Below, in pieces: positions 9,091 to 18,590 of a stretch of 56,418 nt of DNA (position 1 is its first letter; every line of letters starts with the position of its first letter). The position numbers and the translations under genes are program-made. This DNA is from Desulfobacteraceae bacterium (GTDB taxonomy: Bacteria; Desulfobacterota; Desulfobacteria; Desulfobacterales; JAABSP01). The stretch is from NCBI GenBank assembly GCA_011390345.1, contig JAABSP010000029.1:1-56418 (forward strand), read 5' to 3'. Under the pieces are notes generated by a model. The model was not told the DNA's origin, made no database searches, and worked only from the letters and a program-made list of their open reading frames with translations.

Positions 9091-11037
9091 ATGTCGATTC
9101 TCGGGGATTTGGGTCTGAAAAAGAAGCTGGTGGGCGCTTTTTTGATTATTGCGGTGATTACGGCCGTTGTGGGCATGATCGGTCTCTATTCGGTAAAGCG
9201 CACCGGCATCTTCGGGGTCCGGGTAGGGCAGCACCTCTCCTCTCAGATGGATGCGATCATGGAGGCCAAACTGGCCGTGACCCAGGCACACCTCTGGTTC
9301 GAGGAGATCCTCTCCGGCGACAACGAAGAGGATATCGAAGATGTCTGGCGGCTCTTTGACATGGCGATCTGGTATTGCGATGCGATCCTGGAGGGGAGCC
9401 AAGAGGATCAAAACATATATTCCGCAACAGAGAGCCCGGAGGTTCGAAAAGGCGTGGAAGCCCTCAAAGCCGAGATCAAAATACTGGTGCAGAATGCCCA
9501 CACCCGGTATGCGGGCCGAGGGGATGCCGCTTCCGGAATGTGGACCGGCGGCGATGCGGACCAGCAGTTTGACAAGCGTTTTGAACATCTCATGGAAATG
9601 GCCGATGCCGTGGAAGCTCTGGTGGTCCGGAATATGACTCAGGGTATCGAAGATCTCCATGAAGGGATCAAAGATGCCTCGATATGGATGTGGATCATCA
9701 CCCTTGCCGCGTTTCTCTTTGCAGTACTTCTGGGGCTGACGGTGGCCCGCGGGCTGATCGTCCCGATCCTTTCGGTGAAGAATCTTTCGGAAAAGCTGGC
9801 GGCCGGGGATCTGACGCAGCACGCGGATGTCACCGGATCGGACGAGGTGGGCCGTATGGCCACAAGCCTCAATCGGGCAGTACAGAGCCTCAAGGAGATG
9901 ATGATGGAACTCCAGCGGGTGATCGAGGATATGGCCGCATCCTCCCAGGAGATGGCAGCGGTCTCGGCGCAGATGGCCGGGTCCGCAAACCGGCTCAAGG
10001 ATCGGACCGTAAAAGCCGCGTCCGAATCGAACAGCATCGCGGCCAATGTGGATCAGGTGGCGGCTTCGGCCCAAGGGGCCAGCCGATCTGCCGAAGCGGT
10101 TTCCGACCTGATCCGGCAGATCTCTCAAACCTTTGCGGAAGTGGCCGACTCCAGCCGAAAGACTTCGGCCAATGTCTCCCGGATGGCCGGGGCCAACGAG
10201 GAGATCTCGGGGCAGATATCATCGGTCTCGGCCGCAGTCGAGGAGATGTCGGTCTCATTGAACGAAGTGGCCCGCCACACAGCGGAATCGAGCCGGATCT
10301 CCCGGGATGCCGGAAAGCAGACCGTGGAGATCGACGGCAAGATGAAGATCCTGGTGAAAGCCTCCCAGCAGATCGGCAAGGTGGTGACGCTGATCAAGGA
10401 TCTTGCTGATCAGACCAACATGCTGGCGCTCAATGCCACCATTGAAGCGGCCGGCGCGGGGGAGGCCGGAAAGGGGTTTGCCGTGGTGGCCGGGGAGGTC
10501 AAGGCATTGGCCCGGCAGTCCGCGGAGGCCGCGTCCGAGATCGCCGACGAGATCGATCATATCCAGACCGCGATCGATGATGCAGCCGGTTCCATCCAAG
10601 CCATCAACGAGATCATCGAAAAGAGCGGTTCCATTAGCGAGATGATCGCCTCCTCGGCAGAAGAGCAGACCGCAACCGCGAACGAGATCGCAAAATCGAT
10701 CTCCGGGGCCGCGGCCAGGCTGAAGGAGACTGCGGAGAATGCGGCCGAATCCTCGGATCTGGTGGGGGGGATTGCCCGGTCTATGGACAATTCCTCCCGG
10801 GCTTCGCAGAACAGCGCAAAAAGCATCGAGGAACTGCTGGAAAACATACGAACTGTAGCCCTTTCGGCACAGGAGGCCTCTTCCGGCGTCAATCGCGTCT
10901 CCGAGACCATCAAAGAGATCAGCATTACGGCCCAGGAGACCGCAAGCGGCGCAATTCAGACCAACGCCTCTTCCAATGCGCTGGCAGAGACATCCTCCCT
11001 GCTGGCCCGGATCGGAGGCCGTTTTCATATCGGATGA
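9091..11037 (+). CDS. Methyl-accepting chemotaxis protein (MCP 1 of 3)
   Basis: A 648-residue transmembrane chemoreceptor: TM1 about 13-33, a periplasmic region about 35-200, TM2 about 205-228, a HAMP domain ([18 protein letters not shown] region) and a long cytoplasmic coiled coil. The hairpin tip reads [18 protein letters not shown] followed by [16 protein letters not shown]. At the tip the usual EAARAG Arg is Gly, as in the other two MCPs here. No C-terminal NWETF-like tether for CheR/CheB is present. The gene is in the chemosensory operon, directly after cheW. The periplasmic ligand is unknown; the sensor region resembles a four-helix bundle but this is only inferred. Confidence 0.93.
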   Translation: MSILGDLGLKKKLVGAFLIIAVITAVVGMIGLYSVKRTGIFGVRVGQHLSSQMDAIMEAKLAVTQAHLWFEEILSGDNEEDIEDVWRLFDMAIWYCDAILEGSQEDQNIYSATESPEVRKGVEALKAEIKILVQNAHTRYAGRGDAASGMWTGGDADQQFDKRFEHLMEMADAVEALVVRNMTQGIEDLHEGIKDASIWMWIITLAAFLFAVLLGLTVARGLIVPILSVKNLSEKLAAGDLTQHADVTGSDEVGRMATSLNRAVQSLKEMMMELQRVIEDMAASSQEMAAVSAQMAGSANRLKDRTVKAASESNSIAANVDQVAASAQGASRSAEAVSDLIRQISQTFAEVADSSRKTSANVSRMAGANEEISGQISSVSAAVEEMSVSLNEVARHTAESSRISRDAGKQTVEIDGKMKILVKASQQIGKVVTLIKDLADQTNMLALNATIEAAGAGEAGKGFAVVAGEVKALARQSAEAASEIADEIDHIQTAIDDAAGSIQAINEIIEKSGSISEMIASSAEEQTATANEIAKSISGAAARLKETAENAAESSDLVGGIARSMDNSSRASQNSAKSIEELLENIRTVALSAQEASSGVNRVSETIKEISITAQETASGAIQTNASSNALAETSSLLARIGGRFHIG

Positions 11038-11065
11038 ACCCCCTTTTTTTTTAAAGGAGAGATCA

Positions 11066-13369
11066 ATGGTAAAATGGTTTAAAAATCTGAAAATCGGTAA
11101 AAAAATCGGGGTGACATTTTTTCTGCTCCTCCTCATTGCCCTCATTCTGGCCTGGATTACCATCGAAAATCTCAAAGATGTGGAAGAATCCTCTGTGCGT
11201 CTTGCCCGGGAATATGCCCCGGAAGTTGCGGAGGCCGGGAGCCTGGAGCGGAACAGCCTGATGACCATGTACAATATGCGCGGATACGGACTCTCCAATG
11301 AGGCGCGGTATTTGAACGAGGGGCAGGAGTATCTGAAAAAGGTCCAGGAGGATATTGAAAGTGCCAAGGAACTGGTGGCCAGATATCCGGATCTTACCAA
11401 ACTCAAAGAGCAGATCGTAGATGCGGAATCGGCCGTGAACGATTACCGGGATCTGGTGGAGAAGACCGTGGCCCGGAACAGCGCGATTTCCGAGAACCGG
11501 GAGAATCTGAACCGAGCCGCAGAGCGGTATATAGTCAATGGCCAGGAGTCTCTTGACAATCAGTTTGCAACTCTTTCCCAAGAGATCCTGTCCGGTTCCG
11601 ACACCCCGGCCCTGATCGAGCGGATCGAAAAGGTGCGGCTGCTGACCCGCCTCATCAATCAGGGCAACGAGATCCGGGTGGCCAACTTCAAAGCCCAGGC
11701 CCTTGGGAACCCGGAGATGCTTCAGGAGGCTTTGAAACAGTTCGCCCTGATCCACGAGATCCTAGATGGCCTGATAGCAACTAGCCGCCAGGACAATAGC
11801 CTGCGCCGGATCCAAGAGATCGACGCCGCGGCCGAAAACTATGAGGCAGCCATGAAGAACCTCTTGGAGAACAGCGCCGCGTTGAGCCGGCTCAATGAAC
11901 AGCGGGATGAGACGGCCCGCCGGGTTCTGGAAATCGCCCAAAGCACCTTCGAGGCCGGGATGGATCGCATGCAGGAAGTCTCAGAGGAGACCGTAACCCT
12001 TGTGAATGAGAGCACCCTGACCCTGTGGATCGGGCTGATCGCGGCCGCGCTCATCGGGACGGCCATCCTGATCATCCTGACCCGGCTCATCACTGCGCCC
12101 ATCTACCGCATATCGGCCTTCACCCGCCGGTTCGGCCAGGGGGATCTGTCTGAAGATCTCGACATCGACACCAAAGACGAGATCGGCGGGATGGCAAGTG
12201 ATCTCAACAGCTCCGTGGGCAGCCTCCGGGAGATCCTGCGGCAGCTCTCGGATAACACCAACTCCCTGGCCGGCTCCTCTGAGGAGCTTTCGGCCGTATC
12301 CGCGGAGATGGCTGCATCGGCTGAGGAGATGAACTCCCAGGCCGACACCGTGGCCGCGGCCTCGGAGCAGGTGAACGCGAGCGTCGGCATGGTCGCATCG
12401 GCCGCGGAAGAGTCCAACGCGTCGGTATCCGGCATCGCGGCCATGACCGAGGAGATGTCCTCCACCTTTGAGAACGTGGCCAGAGCCAGCCGGAAGACCT
12501 CGGAGAATGTGGCGGAGATGGCCGGCTCCGGGGAGCAGATGTCCAAACAGGTCGATTCCGTGGCCTCGGCAGCCGAAGAGATGACCGCATCCCTGAACGA
12601 GGTGGCCAAAAACACGGTAAAGGCGAGCCGGATCTCCCAGGATGCCAAGGAGAGAACCAAAGAGATCGACATCCGGATGGATGCCCTGGTCAATGCCTCG
12701 AAGCAGATCGGCAAGGTGGTCGGGGTGATCAAGGACATCGCGGACCAGACCAACATGCTGGCGTTGAACGCCACGATAGAGGCGGCCGGGGCCGGCGATG
12801 CGGGCCGGGGATTTGCAGTGGTGGCCGGGGAGGTCAAGGAGCTGGCCCGGCAGTCTGCGGACGCGACCGACGAGATCGCGGATCAGATCGATCAGATCCG
12901 GCGCTCCACAAATGATGCAGTATCGGCCATCGAAGAGATCAACAGCATCATCGAAAACATCGCGTCCATCAACGAGATGATCGCATCATCTGCCGAGGAG
13001 CAGACAGCGACCGCCGGCGAAATCTCCAAATCGGTGGCGGCCGCGGCCGCAACGGTAAAGAATGTGGCGACAAATGCAACGGAATCCTCGCAACTGGTGG
13101 AGGATATCGCCCGGTCCACGGACGAGGCCTCCAAGACCGCAACCGAAGTGGCCCGGAACATAGACGAGCTGCTCAACGGCATCAAGGAGGTGGCCAGAGC
13201 TTCGGATGAGGCATCCCGAGGAGTCAATGACATCTCCATGAATATCCAGAACATCAGCGAGGCGGCCCGGCAGACCTCGGAGGGCGCATCCCAGACCGAC
13301 CAATCCTCCCAGGAACTCTCTGAAATGGCGCAGTCTTTGGCCCGGATCGTGGATCGGTTCAAATTGTAA
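11066..13369 (+). CDS. Methyl-accepting chemotaxis protein with long helical periplasmic sensor (MCP 2 of 3)
   Basis: A 767-residue chemoreceptor. TM1 covers about 14-36, the periplasmic region about 37-335 is almost all helical and long enough for a helical bimodular (HBM) sensor, TM2 about 338-362, then HAMP and the signalling coiled coil with tip [18 protein letters not shown]. The start at 11066 has AAAGGAGA upstream; an earlier in-frame ATG at 10976 lies inside the preceding MCP and gives a proline-rich leader, so it is rejected. HBM sensors in other bacteria bind small organic acids, but the assignment here rests on length and helicity only. Its signalling half is very close to that of MCP 3 at 51532. 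Confidence 0.93.
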   Translation: MVKWFKNLKIGKKIGVTFFLLLLIALILAWITIENLKDVEESSVRLAREYAPEVAEAGSLERNSLMTMYNMRGYGLSNEARYLNEGQEYLKKVQEDIESAKELVARYPDLTKLKEQIVDAESAVNDYRDLVEKTVARNSAISENRENLNRAAERYIVNGQESLDNQFATLSQEILSGSDTPALIERIEKVRLLTRLINQGNEIRVANFKAQALGNPEMLQEALKQFALIHEILDGLIATSRQDNSLRRIQEIDAAAENYEAAMKNLLENSAALSRLNEQRDETARRVLEIAQSTFEAGMDRMQEVSEETVTLVNESTLTLWIGLIAAALIGTAILIILTRLITAPIYRISAFTRRFGQGDLSEDLDIDTKDEIGGMASDLNSSVGSLREILRQLSDNTNSLAGSSEELSAVSAEMAASAEEMNSQADTVAAASEQVNASVGMVASAAEESNASVSGIAAMTEEMSSTFENVARASRKTSENVAEMAGSGEQMSKQVDSVASAAEEMTASLNEVAKNTVKASRISQDAKERTKEIDIRMDALVNASKQIGKVVGVIKDIADQTNMLALNATIEAAGAGDAGRGFAVVAGEVKELARQSADATDEIADQIDQIRRSTNDAVSAIEEINSIIENIASINEMIASSAEEQTATAGEISKSVAAAAATVKNVATNATESSQLVEDIARSTDEASKTATEVARNIDELLNGIKEVARASDEASRGVNDISMNIQNISEAARQTSEGASQTDQSSQELSEMAQSLARIVDRFKL

Positions 13370-13438
13370 AATTGCAGATGTCTTGAGGGCAGATGGTCGG
13401 CCCCAAGAGATATTTTATCTTTTTTTCAGGACTTTTTT

Positions 13439-14614
13439 ATGGAAAAGGACATCAAGGTTCTGGTGGTCGATGATACGGTGCTTGACCGCCTGATCCTGTC
13501 GAAGATTCTGGCCGGCATCAGCGGCGTCGATCTTGCCGGAACAGCTACCAACGGAAAGATCGCGCTCTCCAAGATCCGGATGATGGAGCCCGATCTGGTG
13601 CTGCTGGATCTCTTCATGCCGGAAATGGACGGCATGGAGACCCTCCGGGAGATCAAAAAGCACCATCCGAACACCGATGTGGTGATGATCAGCGGCATCG
13701 ATCCGGAAAATGCCGGAGAGACGGTAAAAGCTCTGGAGTACGGCGCTCTCGACTTCATCTCGAAACCCAAGACCGATTCCCCGGAGAAGAGCGGAGCCGA
13801 GCTGAAGAACAGCCTCTCCCGGCTGGTCGCGATGGCCAGAACCCGGAAATATTCCCGCAGGGCAAGGGGCATCGGAAATGAGCCTGTCCCGGCCGTTCCG
13901 CCGCCGCCCAAGGCGCCACTGAAAGCACCGCCGAAAGCACCGCGGGAAAAGGCGGCCCCTTCCCTTTTCATTCCCCCGGCTCCCCGGAAGCGGGGGGAGC
14001 GTTTCATCCCTACCGGCCGCCCCATTCCCCGGATCGAAGCGGTTGTGATCGGCGTCTCCACCGGGGGCCCCAACGCCCTTCAGGAGCTGATCCCCGCATT
14101 CCCTGGAAATTTCCCGGTTCCGATCATCACGGTTCAGCACATGCCGCCCATGTTCACCGCCACCCTTGCGGCCCGCCTCAACAGCACCTCGGCCCTTCAG
14201 GTGGTGGAGGCCGGAGATGAAGAAAAGGTGGAGCCGGGGGTGATGTATATCGCGCCCGGCGGGCGCCATCTGGTGCTCCGAAAAGACCGGTTCGGCGTGC
14301 CGGTCACGGCCCTGACCGATACCCTGCCGGTCAACTCCTGCCGGCCCTCGGCCGATGTCCTGTTCCGGTCTGCGGCCATGATCTTCGGGGGCAATCTCCT
14401 TGTTGTGGTGCTCACCGGCATGGGCAACGATGGAATGTCCGGGGTGGGCGCGATCCGGCGCAAAGGAGGCTATTCCATTGTTCAGGACGAGAAGACGAGC
14501 ATAATCTGGGGAATGCCAGGCGCGGTGGTGGATGCAGGGCAGGCCGACGAGATGTTCCCGCTGCCTAAAATGGCCGAGCGGATCACGGAGATCGTATCCG
14601 CGAGGAAGCGGTAG
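13439..14614 (+). CDS. cheB: Chemotaxis response regulator protein-glutamate methylesterase CheB
   Basis: A 391-residue enzyme that demethylates or deamidates MCP glutamates when phosphorylated by CheA. The N-terminal receiver (about 1-125) has VVDDT, acceptor Asp in LLDLFMPEMDG and the conserved Lys in FISKPK. A Pro/Ala/Lys-rich linker (about 150-190) joins the methylesterase domain, whose catalytic Ser (VSTGGP), His (VQHMPP) and Asp (TGMGNDGM) are all present. The 69-bp gap after MCP 2 contains no obvious terminator. Followed four bases later by cheR. Confidence 0.96.
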   Translation: MEKDIKVLVVDDTVLDRLILSKILAGISGVDLAGTATNGKIALSKIRMMEPDLVLLDLFMPEMDGMETLREIKKHHPNTDVVMISGIDPENAGETVKALEYGALDFISKPKTDSPEKSGAELKNSLSRLVAMARTRKYSRRARGIGNEPVPAVPPPPKAPLKAPPKAPREKAAPSLFIPPAPRKRGERFIPTGRPIPRIEAVVIGVSTGGPNALQELIPAFPGNFPVPIITVQHMPPMFTATLAARLNSTSALQVVEAGDEEKVEPGVMYIAPGGRHLVLRKDRFGVPVTALTDTLPVNSCRPSADVLFRSAAMIFGGNLLVVVLTGMGNDGMSGVGAIRRKGGYSIVQDEKTSIIWGMPGAVVDAGQADEMFPLPKMAERITEIVSARKR

Positions 14615-14618
14615 GGAA

Positions 14619-15458
14619 ATGCTCAGGATCACAGAGCCCGAATATATCCTGATGAAGCAGTATATCGAGGAGCACTGCGGGATTCATCTGGAAAAGGACA
14701 AGGAGTACCTCATCGAATCCCGTCTTTCCGATCTGGCCCATTTTCACGGATGCCTATCCTTTCAGGAGTTTCACTTCAAGGCCCGCACCGACAGGTCCGG
14801 AAAGCTCCGGGATCAGATCGTGGACGCGATGACCACCAACGAGACCTCCTGGTTCAGAGACAAGAGCCTCTGGGAGTATCTGGAAGAGATGGAGGTTCCC
14901 AAGCTGCTGAACCGGGCACAGGAGACCGGTGTGGTTCGCATCTGGTCCGCGGCCGCGTCCACGGGGCAGGAGCCCTATTCTCTGCTGATGCTTTTAAATG
15001 ATGCGGCTCACGCCCGGAGAAATCCGGCCCTGCTGGACCGGATCGAAATCCTGGCCACCGATATCTCCACAACGGCTCTTGCGACCGCGACCGCGGGCTG
15101 CTACGATGCCATCGCCATGAACCGGGGACTCTCTGATGAGAAGCGGGCGCGGTATTTCACCCAGGCCGAGGGGATCTGGCGGTTTGACGAAAACCTGAAA
15201 AATCGGGTCCGGTTCAAAAGATTCAACCTTCAAAACCCCTTCATCTTCCCCCAGAGCTTTGATCTGATCCTCTGCCGGTACGTCTCCATCTATTTTGCCG
15301 AGTCCTTCAAGCGCTCTCTCTTTACCAAGCTGGGCTCGGTTCTCCGTCCCGGCGGGGTACTGATTTTAGGGGCAACGGAATCCCTTCGGGAGTACAGCGA
15401 CCGGTTCGACATCTCCTATTACAAAAGTGCAGTGATCAATATGAGGAAAGGTGAGTAA
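14619..15458 (+). CDS. cheR: Chemotaxis protein methyltransferase CheR
   Basis: A 279-residue SAM-dependent methyltransferase that methylates MCP glutamates. It has the N-terminal helical domain (TTNETSWFRDKSLWEYL region) and the SAM-binding fold (RIWSAAASTGQEPYSL, ILATDIS, and FDLILCRYVSIYF). In most CheR proteins the last motif is CRNVLIYF; here the Asn is Tyr (CRYVSIYF). The ATG at 14619 starts four bases after the cheB stop; the longer upstream reading in this frame overlaps cheB and lacks homology. Last gene of the chemosensory set; ETF-QO follows three bases later. Confidence 0.95.
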   Translation: MLRITEPEYILMKQYIEEHCGIHLEKDKEYLIESRLSDLAHFHGCLSFQEFHFKARTDRSGKLRDQIVDAMTTNETSWFRDKSLWEYLEEMEVPKLLNRAQETGVVRIWSAAASTGQEPYSLLMLLNDAAHARRNPALLDRIEILATDISTTALATATAGCYDAIAMNRGLSDEKRARYFTQAEGIWRFDENLKNRVRFKRFNLQNPFIFPQSFDLILCRYVSIYFAESFKRSLFTKLGSVLRPGGVLILGATESLREYSDRFDISYYKSAVINMRKGE

Positions 15459-15460
15459 TC

Positions 15461-17116
15461 ATGCAACGCGAACAGATTCAATTCGATATGTTATTTGTGG
15501 GCGCAGGCCCTGCAGGGCTGGCCGGGGCCATCCGTGCGGCCCAAAAAGCCGAGGAAAAAGGAATGGCCCCGGAGATCGGCCTTATCGAGAAGGGCGCGGA
15601 GATCGGAGCCCATGCATTGAGTGGCGCAGTGCTGAACCCGAAAGCCCTTGCCGAGCTGATCCCGGACTATAAAGAGCGGGGATGTCCCATCGAATCCACT
15701 GTCCGGGGGGACGGCTTCTACTACCTCATGAAAAACAGGGCCGTCAAGGTTCCGGTCGTTCCGGAGCATATGCACAACAAGGGCTTTTACGTGGTGAGCC
15801 TGTCGAAGTTCACCCGATGGCTGGGGAGGATTGCAGAGGAGATGGGGATCAATATCTTTCCCGGATTTGCCGGAAAGGAGATCCTCTACGGCCCCGACGG
15901 AAAGAGCGTAATCGGCGTCCGCACCGACGACAAGGGATTGGACAAGGAGGGAAATCCCAAGCCGAACTTCGAGCCGGGGATCGACATCATGGCCGGGGTG
16001 ACGATTCTCGGAGAGGGGGCAAGGGGCAGCCTCACCCGGGAGGTTGTGCAAAGGCTGGGCCTCGATAAGGGCCGGCTTCCGCAGGTCTACGAGACCGGCA
16101 TCAAAGAGGTGATCCAACTGCCGGAGGAGAATTTCTTCAAAAAGAGCCGGGAAAACGACATCCACACCCTGGGCTATCCTTTGGGCCTCGATACCCCCGG
16201 CGGCGGCTTCATCTACGAGATGGCTGACAACCGGATCTCCATCGGCCTTCTGATCGGCCTCTCCTATGAGGACCCGATGATCGACCTTTATGACGAGTTT
16301 CTCCGGTTCAAAAGCCACCCTTTTGTGGCCAAAATCATCGAGGGGGGAAAGGTGATCGAGTCGGGCGCGAGAACCGTGGCCACGGGCGGGGAATATACCC
16401 TTCCGGCGCTGGCCGCAGAGGGCCTGATGCTAATCGGCGGGGGCGCGGGGATGCAGAATCCGCCGGCGTTGAAGGGGGTTCATCTCTCGATGAAATCGGG
16501 GATGCTGGCGGCAGAGGTCGCAGTGGATGCAGTGGACAAAGGGGATTTCAGTGAAAGGAGACTGAGATCCTATCGGGACAGCTTTGAAAAGAGTTGGGCC
16601 AAACCGGAAATCCATGAGGGGAGAAATTTCGCGCAGGCATTGGCCCGAAAAGGCCCGGCCAAATTCTTTCATCTGGGGCTTCAGTACGTCACAAAGGGGC
16701 GGGGGCTGATCGACCCGCTGCCGCTGGAGGCCGATTTTCTCACCCTGAAGCCGGTAAAAGGGATTCCAGAACCTTCTGAAAGGCCCGAGACCGACGGAAC
16801 CCTTTTTGTGGACAAGCTCACCGGGGTCTATCTCTCCAAGACCCAGCACCGGGAGGATCAGCCGGGCCACCTGATCGTCCATGACCGCCACATCTGCGTC
16901 ACCCGGTGTTATGATCTTTATAAGAGCCCCTGCACCCGGTTCTGCCCGGGGCAGGTTTACGAGATGGAGATCGACGAGCAATCAAAAGAGCGGAAATTGA
17001 AGCTCAACCCCTCCAACTGCCTCCACTGCAAGACCTGCGAGATCAAAGATCCCTTTGAAAACATCACCTGGACCTGCCCCGAAGGGGGAGAGGGGCCCGG
17101 ATATACGGTGGTTTAA
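15461..17116 (+). CDS. Electron transfer flavoprotein:quinone oxidoreductase (ETF-QO)
   Basis: A 551-residue membrane-associated flavo-iron-sulfur enzyme that passes electrons from ETF to the quinone pool, usually during acyl-CoA oxidation. The FAD-binding motif VGAGPAGLAGAI is at residues 13-24. The C-terminal [4Fe-4S] cluster ligands are in TRFCPGQVYEM and NPSNCLHCKTCEIKDP, ending in ENITWTCPEGG, exactly as in the ETF-QO family. It begins three bases after cheR, so it may be co-transcribed with the chemosensory genes, an unusual neighbour. Electron-transfer partners (etfAB) are not in the window. A terminator-like hairpin follows at 17146. Confidence 0.96.
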   Translation: MQREQIQFDMLFVGAGPAGLAGAIRAAQKAEEKGMAPEIGLIEKGAEIGAHALSGAVLNPKALAELIPDYKERGCPIESTVRGDGFYYLMKNRAVKVPVVPEHMHNKGFYVVSLSKFTRWLGRIAEEMGINIFPGFAGKEILYGPDGKSVIGVRTDDKGLDKEGNPKPNFEPGIDIMAGVTILGEGARGSLTREVVQRLGLDKGRLPQVYETGIKEVIQLPEENFFKKSRENDIHTLGYPLGLDTPGGGFIYEMADNRISIGLLIGLSYEDPMIDLYDEFLRFKSHPFVAKIIEGGKVIESGARTVATGGEYTLPALAAEGLMLIGGGAGMQNPPALKGVHLSMKSGMLAAEVAVDAVDKGDFSERRLRSYRDSFEKSWAKPEIHEGRNFAQALARKGPAKFFHLGLQYVTKGRGLIDPLPLEADFLTLKPVKGIPEPSERPETDGTLFVDKLTGVYLSKTQHREDQPGHLIVHDRHICVTRCYDLYKSPCTRFCPGQVYEMEIDEQSKERKLKLNPSNCLHCKTCEIKDPFENITWTCPEGGEGPGYTVV

Positions 17117-17145
17117 AAGGCCGGAATTCCAGAAAAGCAGAGAGG

Positions 17146-17190
17146 GCCGGTGCTGAAGGGTTTATCCTTCCGGCGCCGGCTCCGTTTTTT
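17146..17190 (+). terminator. Rho-independent terminator after ETF-QO
   Basis: An imperfect GC-rich stem (GCCGGTGCTGAAGG pairing with CCTTCCGGCGCCGGC, one bulge and one G-T pair) closes over a GTTTAT loop and is followed by TTTTTT at 17185-17190. It lies in the convergent gap between ETF-QO and gdhA. Confidence 0.75.
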
Positions 17191-17195
17191 ACCCC

Positions 17196-18545
17196 TCAGA
17201 CCACCCCGTGATCCAGCATCGCATTGACCACCTTGATGAATCCCGCGATATTGGCTCCCGCCACATAGTTGCCGGGCTTGCCGTACTGCTCGGCCGCCTC
17301 GGTGCAGGTCTTGTGGATGCTTCGCATGATCATCTGCAGGCGGTTGTCAACCTCCTCCCGGGTCCAGGAGAGGCGCATGCTGTTCTGGGTCATCTCCAGA
17401 CCCGAAACCGACACCCCCCCGGCATTGGCCGCCTTGCCCGGGCCGTATAATATCCCGTTGTCCATGAAGATATCGACGCCCTCCGGGGCCGTTGGCATAT
17501 TGGCCCCTTCGGAAATCAGGGCCACGCCGTTATTGACAAGGTTCTGAGCATCTTTGCCGTTGATCTCGTTCTGAGTGGCGCTGGGAAAGGCGCAGTCGGC
17601 CCGATGATCCCAGAGCGGATTGTACTCCATCTCCGGGGTGATGGCCGTGTAAACCGCATTGGGATAGATATCGACATATTCCCCGATCCGGCCCCGGCGG
17701 ATGTTTTTCAGGATCTTGACGAATTCCAGCTTTTCCCGGTCGATCCCCTCCTCATCATAGATGCTTCCCGAAGAGTCGGAGAGGGTGACGACCTTCGCGC
17801 CCAGCTCGATGAGCTTCTCCGTGGTGAACTGTGCCACATTCCCGGAGCCGGAAACGAGGCAGACTTTTCCCTCCAGGGTCTGGTTCCGGGAGTTCAGCAT
17901 CTCGGCCGCGAAGTAGACCGAGCCGTACCCGGTGGCCTCGGGCCGCATGAGGCTGCCGCCCCAGTTGACGCTCTTTCCGGTCAACACCCCGGTGAACTCG
18001 TTGGTCAGCTTCTTGTACATCCCAAAGAGATACCCGATCTCCCGCGCGCCCACCCCGATATCCCCGGCAGGCACATCCGTATTGGGCCCGATATACCGGA
18101 AGAGTTCAGCCATGAAGCTCTGACAGAAGCGCATCACCTCGTTGTCCGACTTCCCCTTGGGGTCGAAGTCGGAGCCGCCCTTGCCCCCGCCCATGGGCAG
18201 AGTCGTGAGCGCGTTCTTGAAGACCTGCTCAAAACCGAGAAACTTCAAAATGCTCAAGTTGACCGAAGGGTGAAACCGCAGCCCCCCCTTGTATGGCCCG
18301 ATCGCATTGTTCATCTCCACCCGAAATCCCCGGTTGACCTGCACATCCCCCTTGTCATCCACCCAGGGAACCCGGAACATGATCACCCGGTCAGGCTCTA
18401 CGATCCGCTCGATGATCCTGGCCCGGCGGTATTCCGGATGCTGCTCGATCACCGGGGCCACCGATTCCATCACCTCTCCTACGGCCTGATGAAACTCCCG
18501 CTCGTTTGGGTCTCTATCCTTTATCACCTGAACGATATCCACCAT
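17196..18545 (-). CDS. gdhA: Glutamate dehydrogenase (hexameric, probably NADP-specific)
   Basis: A 449-residue enzyme that interconverts glutamate with 2-oxoglutarate and ammonia. The substrate-binding segment GPYKGGLRFHPSVN and the catalytic-lysine region PMGGGKGGSDFDPKGKSD are intact, as is the nucleotide-binding GSGNVAQF. The length fits small hexameric bacterial GdhA; cofactor choice is inferred from overall similarity. GGAG in GAGAGGAGATCATC precedes the ATG. It lies 45 bp downstream of the App1-like gene in a wrbA-rocD-app1-gdhA order, so glutamate made by ornithine aminotransferase could be deaminated or replenished by this enzyme. Confidence 0.97.
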   Translation of the reverse strand: MVDIVQVIKDRDPNEREFHQAVGEVMESVAPVIEQHPEYRRARIIERIVEPDRVIMFRVPWVDDKGDVQVNRGFRVEMNNAIGPYKGGLRFHPSVNLSILKFLGFEQVFKNALTTLPMGGGKGGSDFDPKGKSDNEVMRFCQSFMAELFRYIGPNTDVPAGDIGVGAREIGYLFGMYKKLTNEFTGVLTGKSVNWGGSLMRPEATGYGSVYFAAEMLNSRNQTLEGKVCLVSGSGNVAQFTTEKLIELGAKVVTLSDSSGSIYDEEGIDREKLEFVKILKNIRRGRIGEYVDIYPNAVYTAITPEMEYNPLWDHRADCAFPSATQNEINGKDAQNLVNNGVALISEGANMPTAPEGVDIFMDNGILYGPGKAANAGGVSVSGLEMTQNSMRLSWTREEVDNRLQMIMRSIHKTCTEAAEQYGKPGNYVAGANIAGFIKVVNAMLDHGVV

Positions 18546-18590
18546 GATGATCTCCTCTCCGGTTTTGTCACCGCGGTCTGGTTCCTCTTT

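Noticed and set aside
8107-10128. A 673-codon frame on the minus strand opposite cheA, cheW and MCP 1
   Set aside because: It lies wholly opposite genes with clear family motifs; high GC and biased codons leave antisense frames open. No motif or ribosome site supports it.
10976-11065. Upstream extension of MCP 2
   Set aside because: It overlaps MCP 1 and gives a Pro-rich leader; a strong ribosome site precedes the ATG at 11066.
13415-14632. A 405-codon minus-strand frame opposite cheB
   Set aside because: Antisense shadow of cheB, whose active-site residues are intact; translation has no domain.
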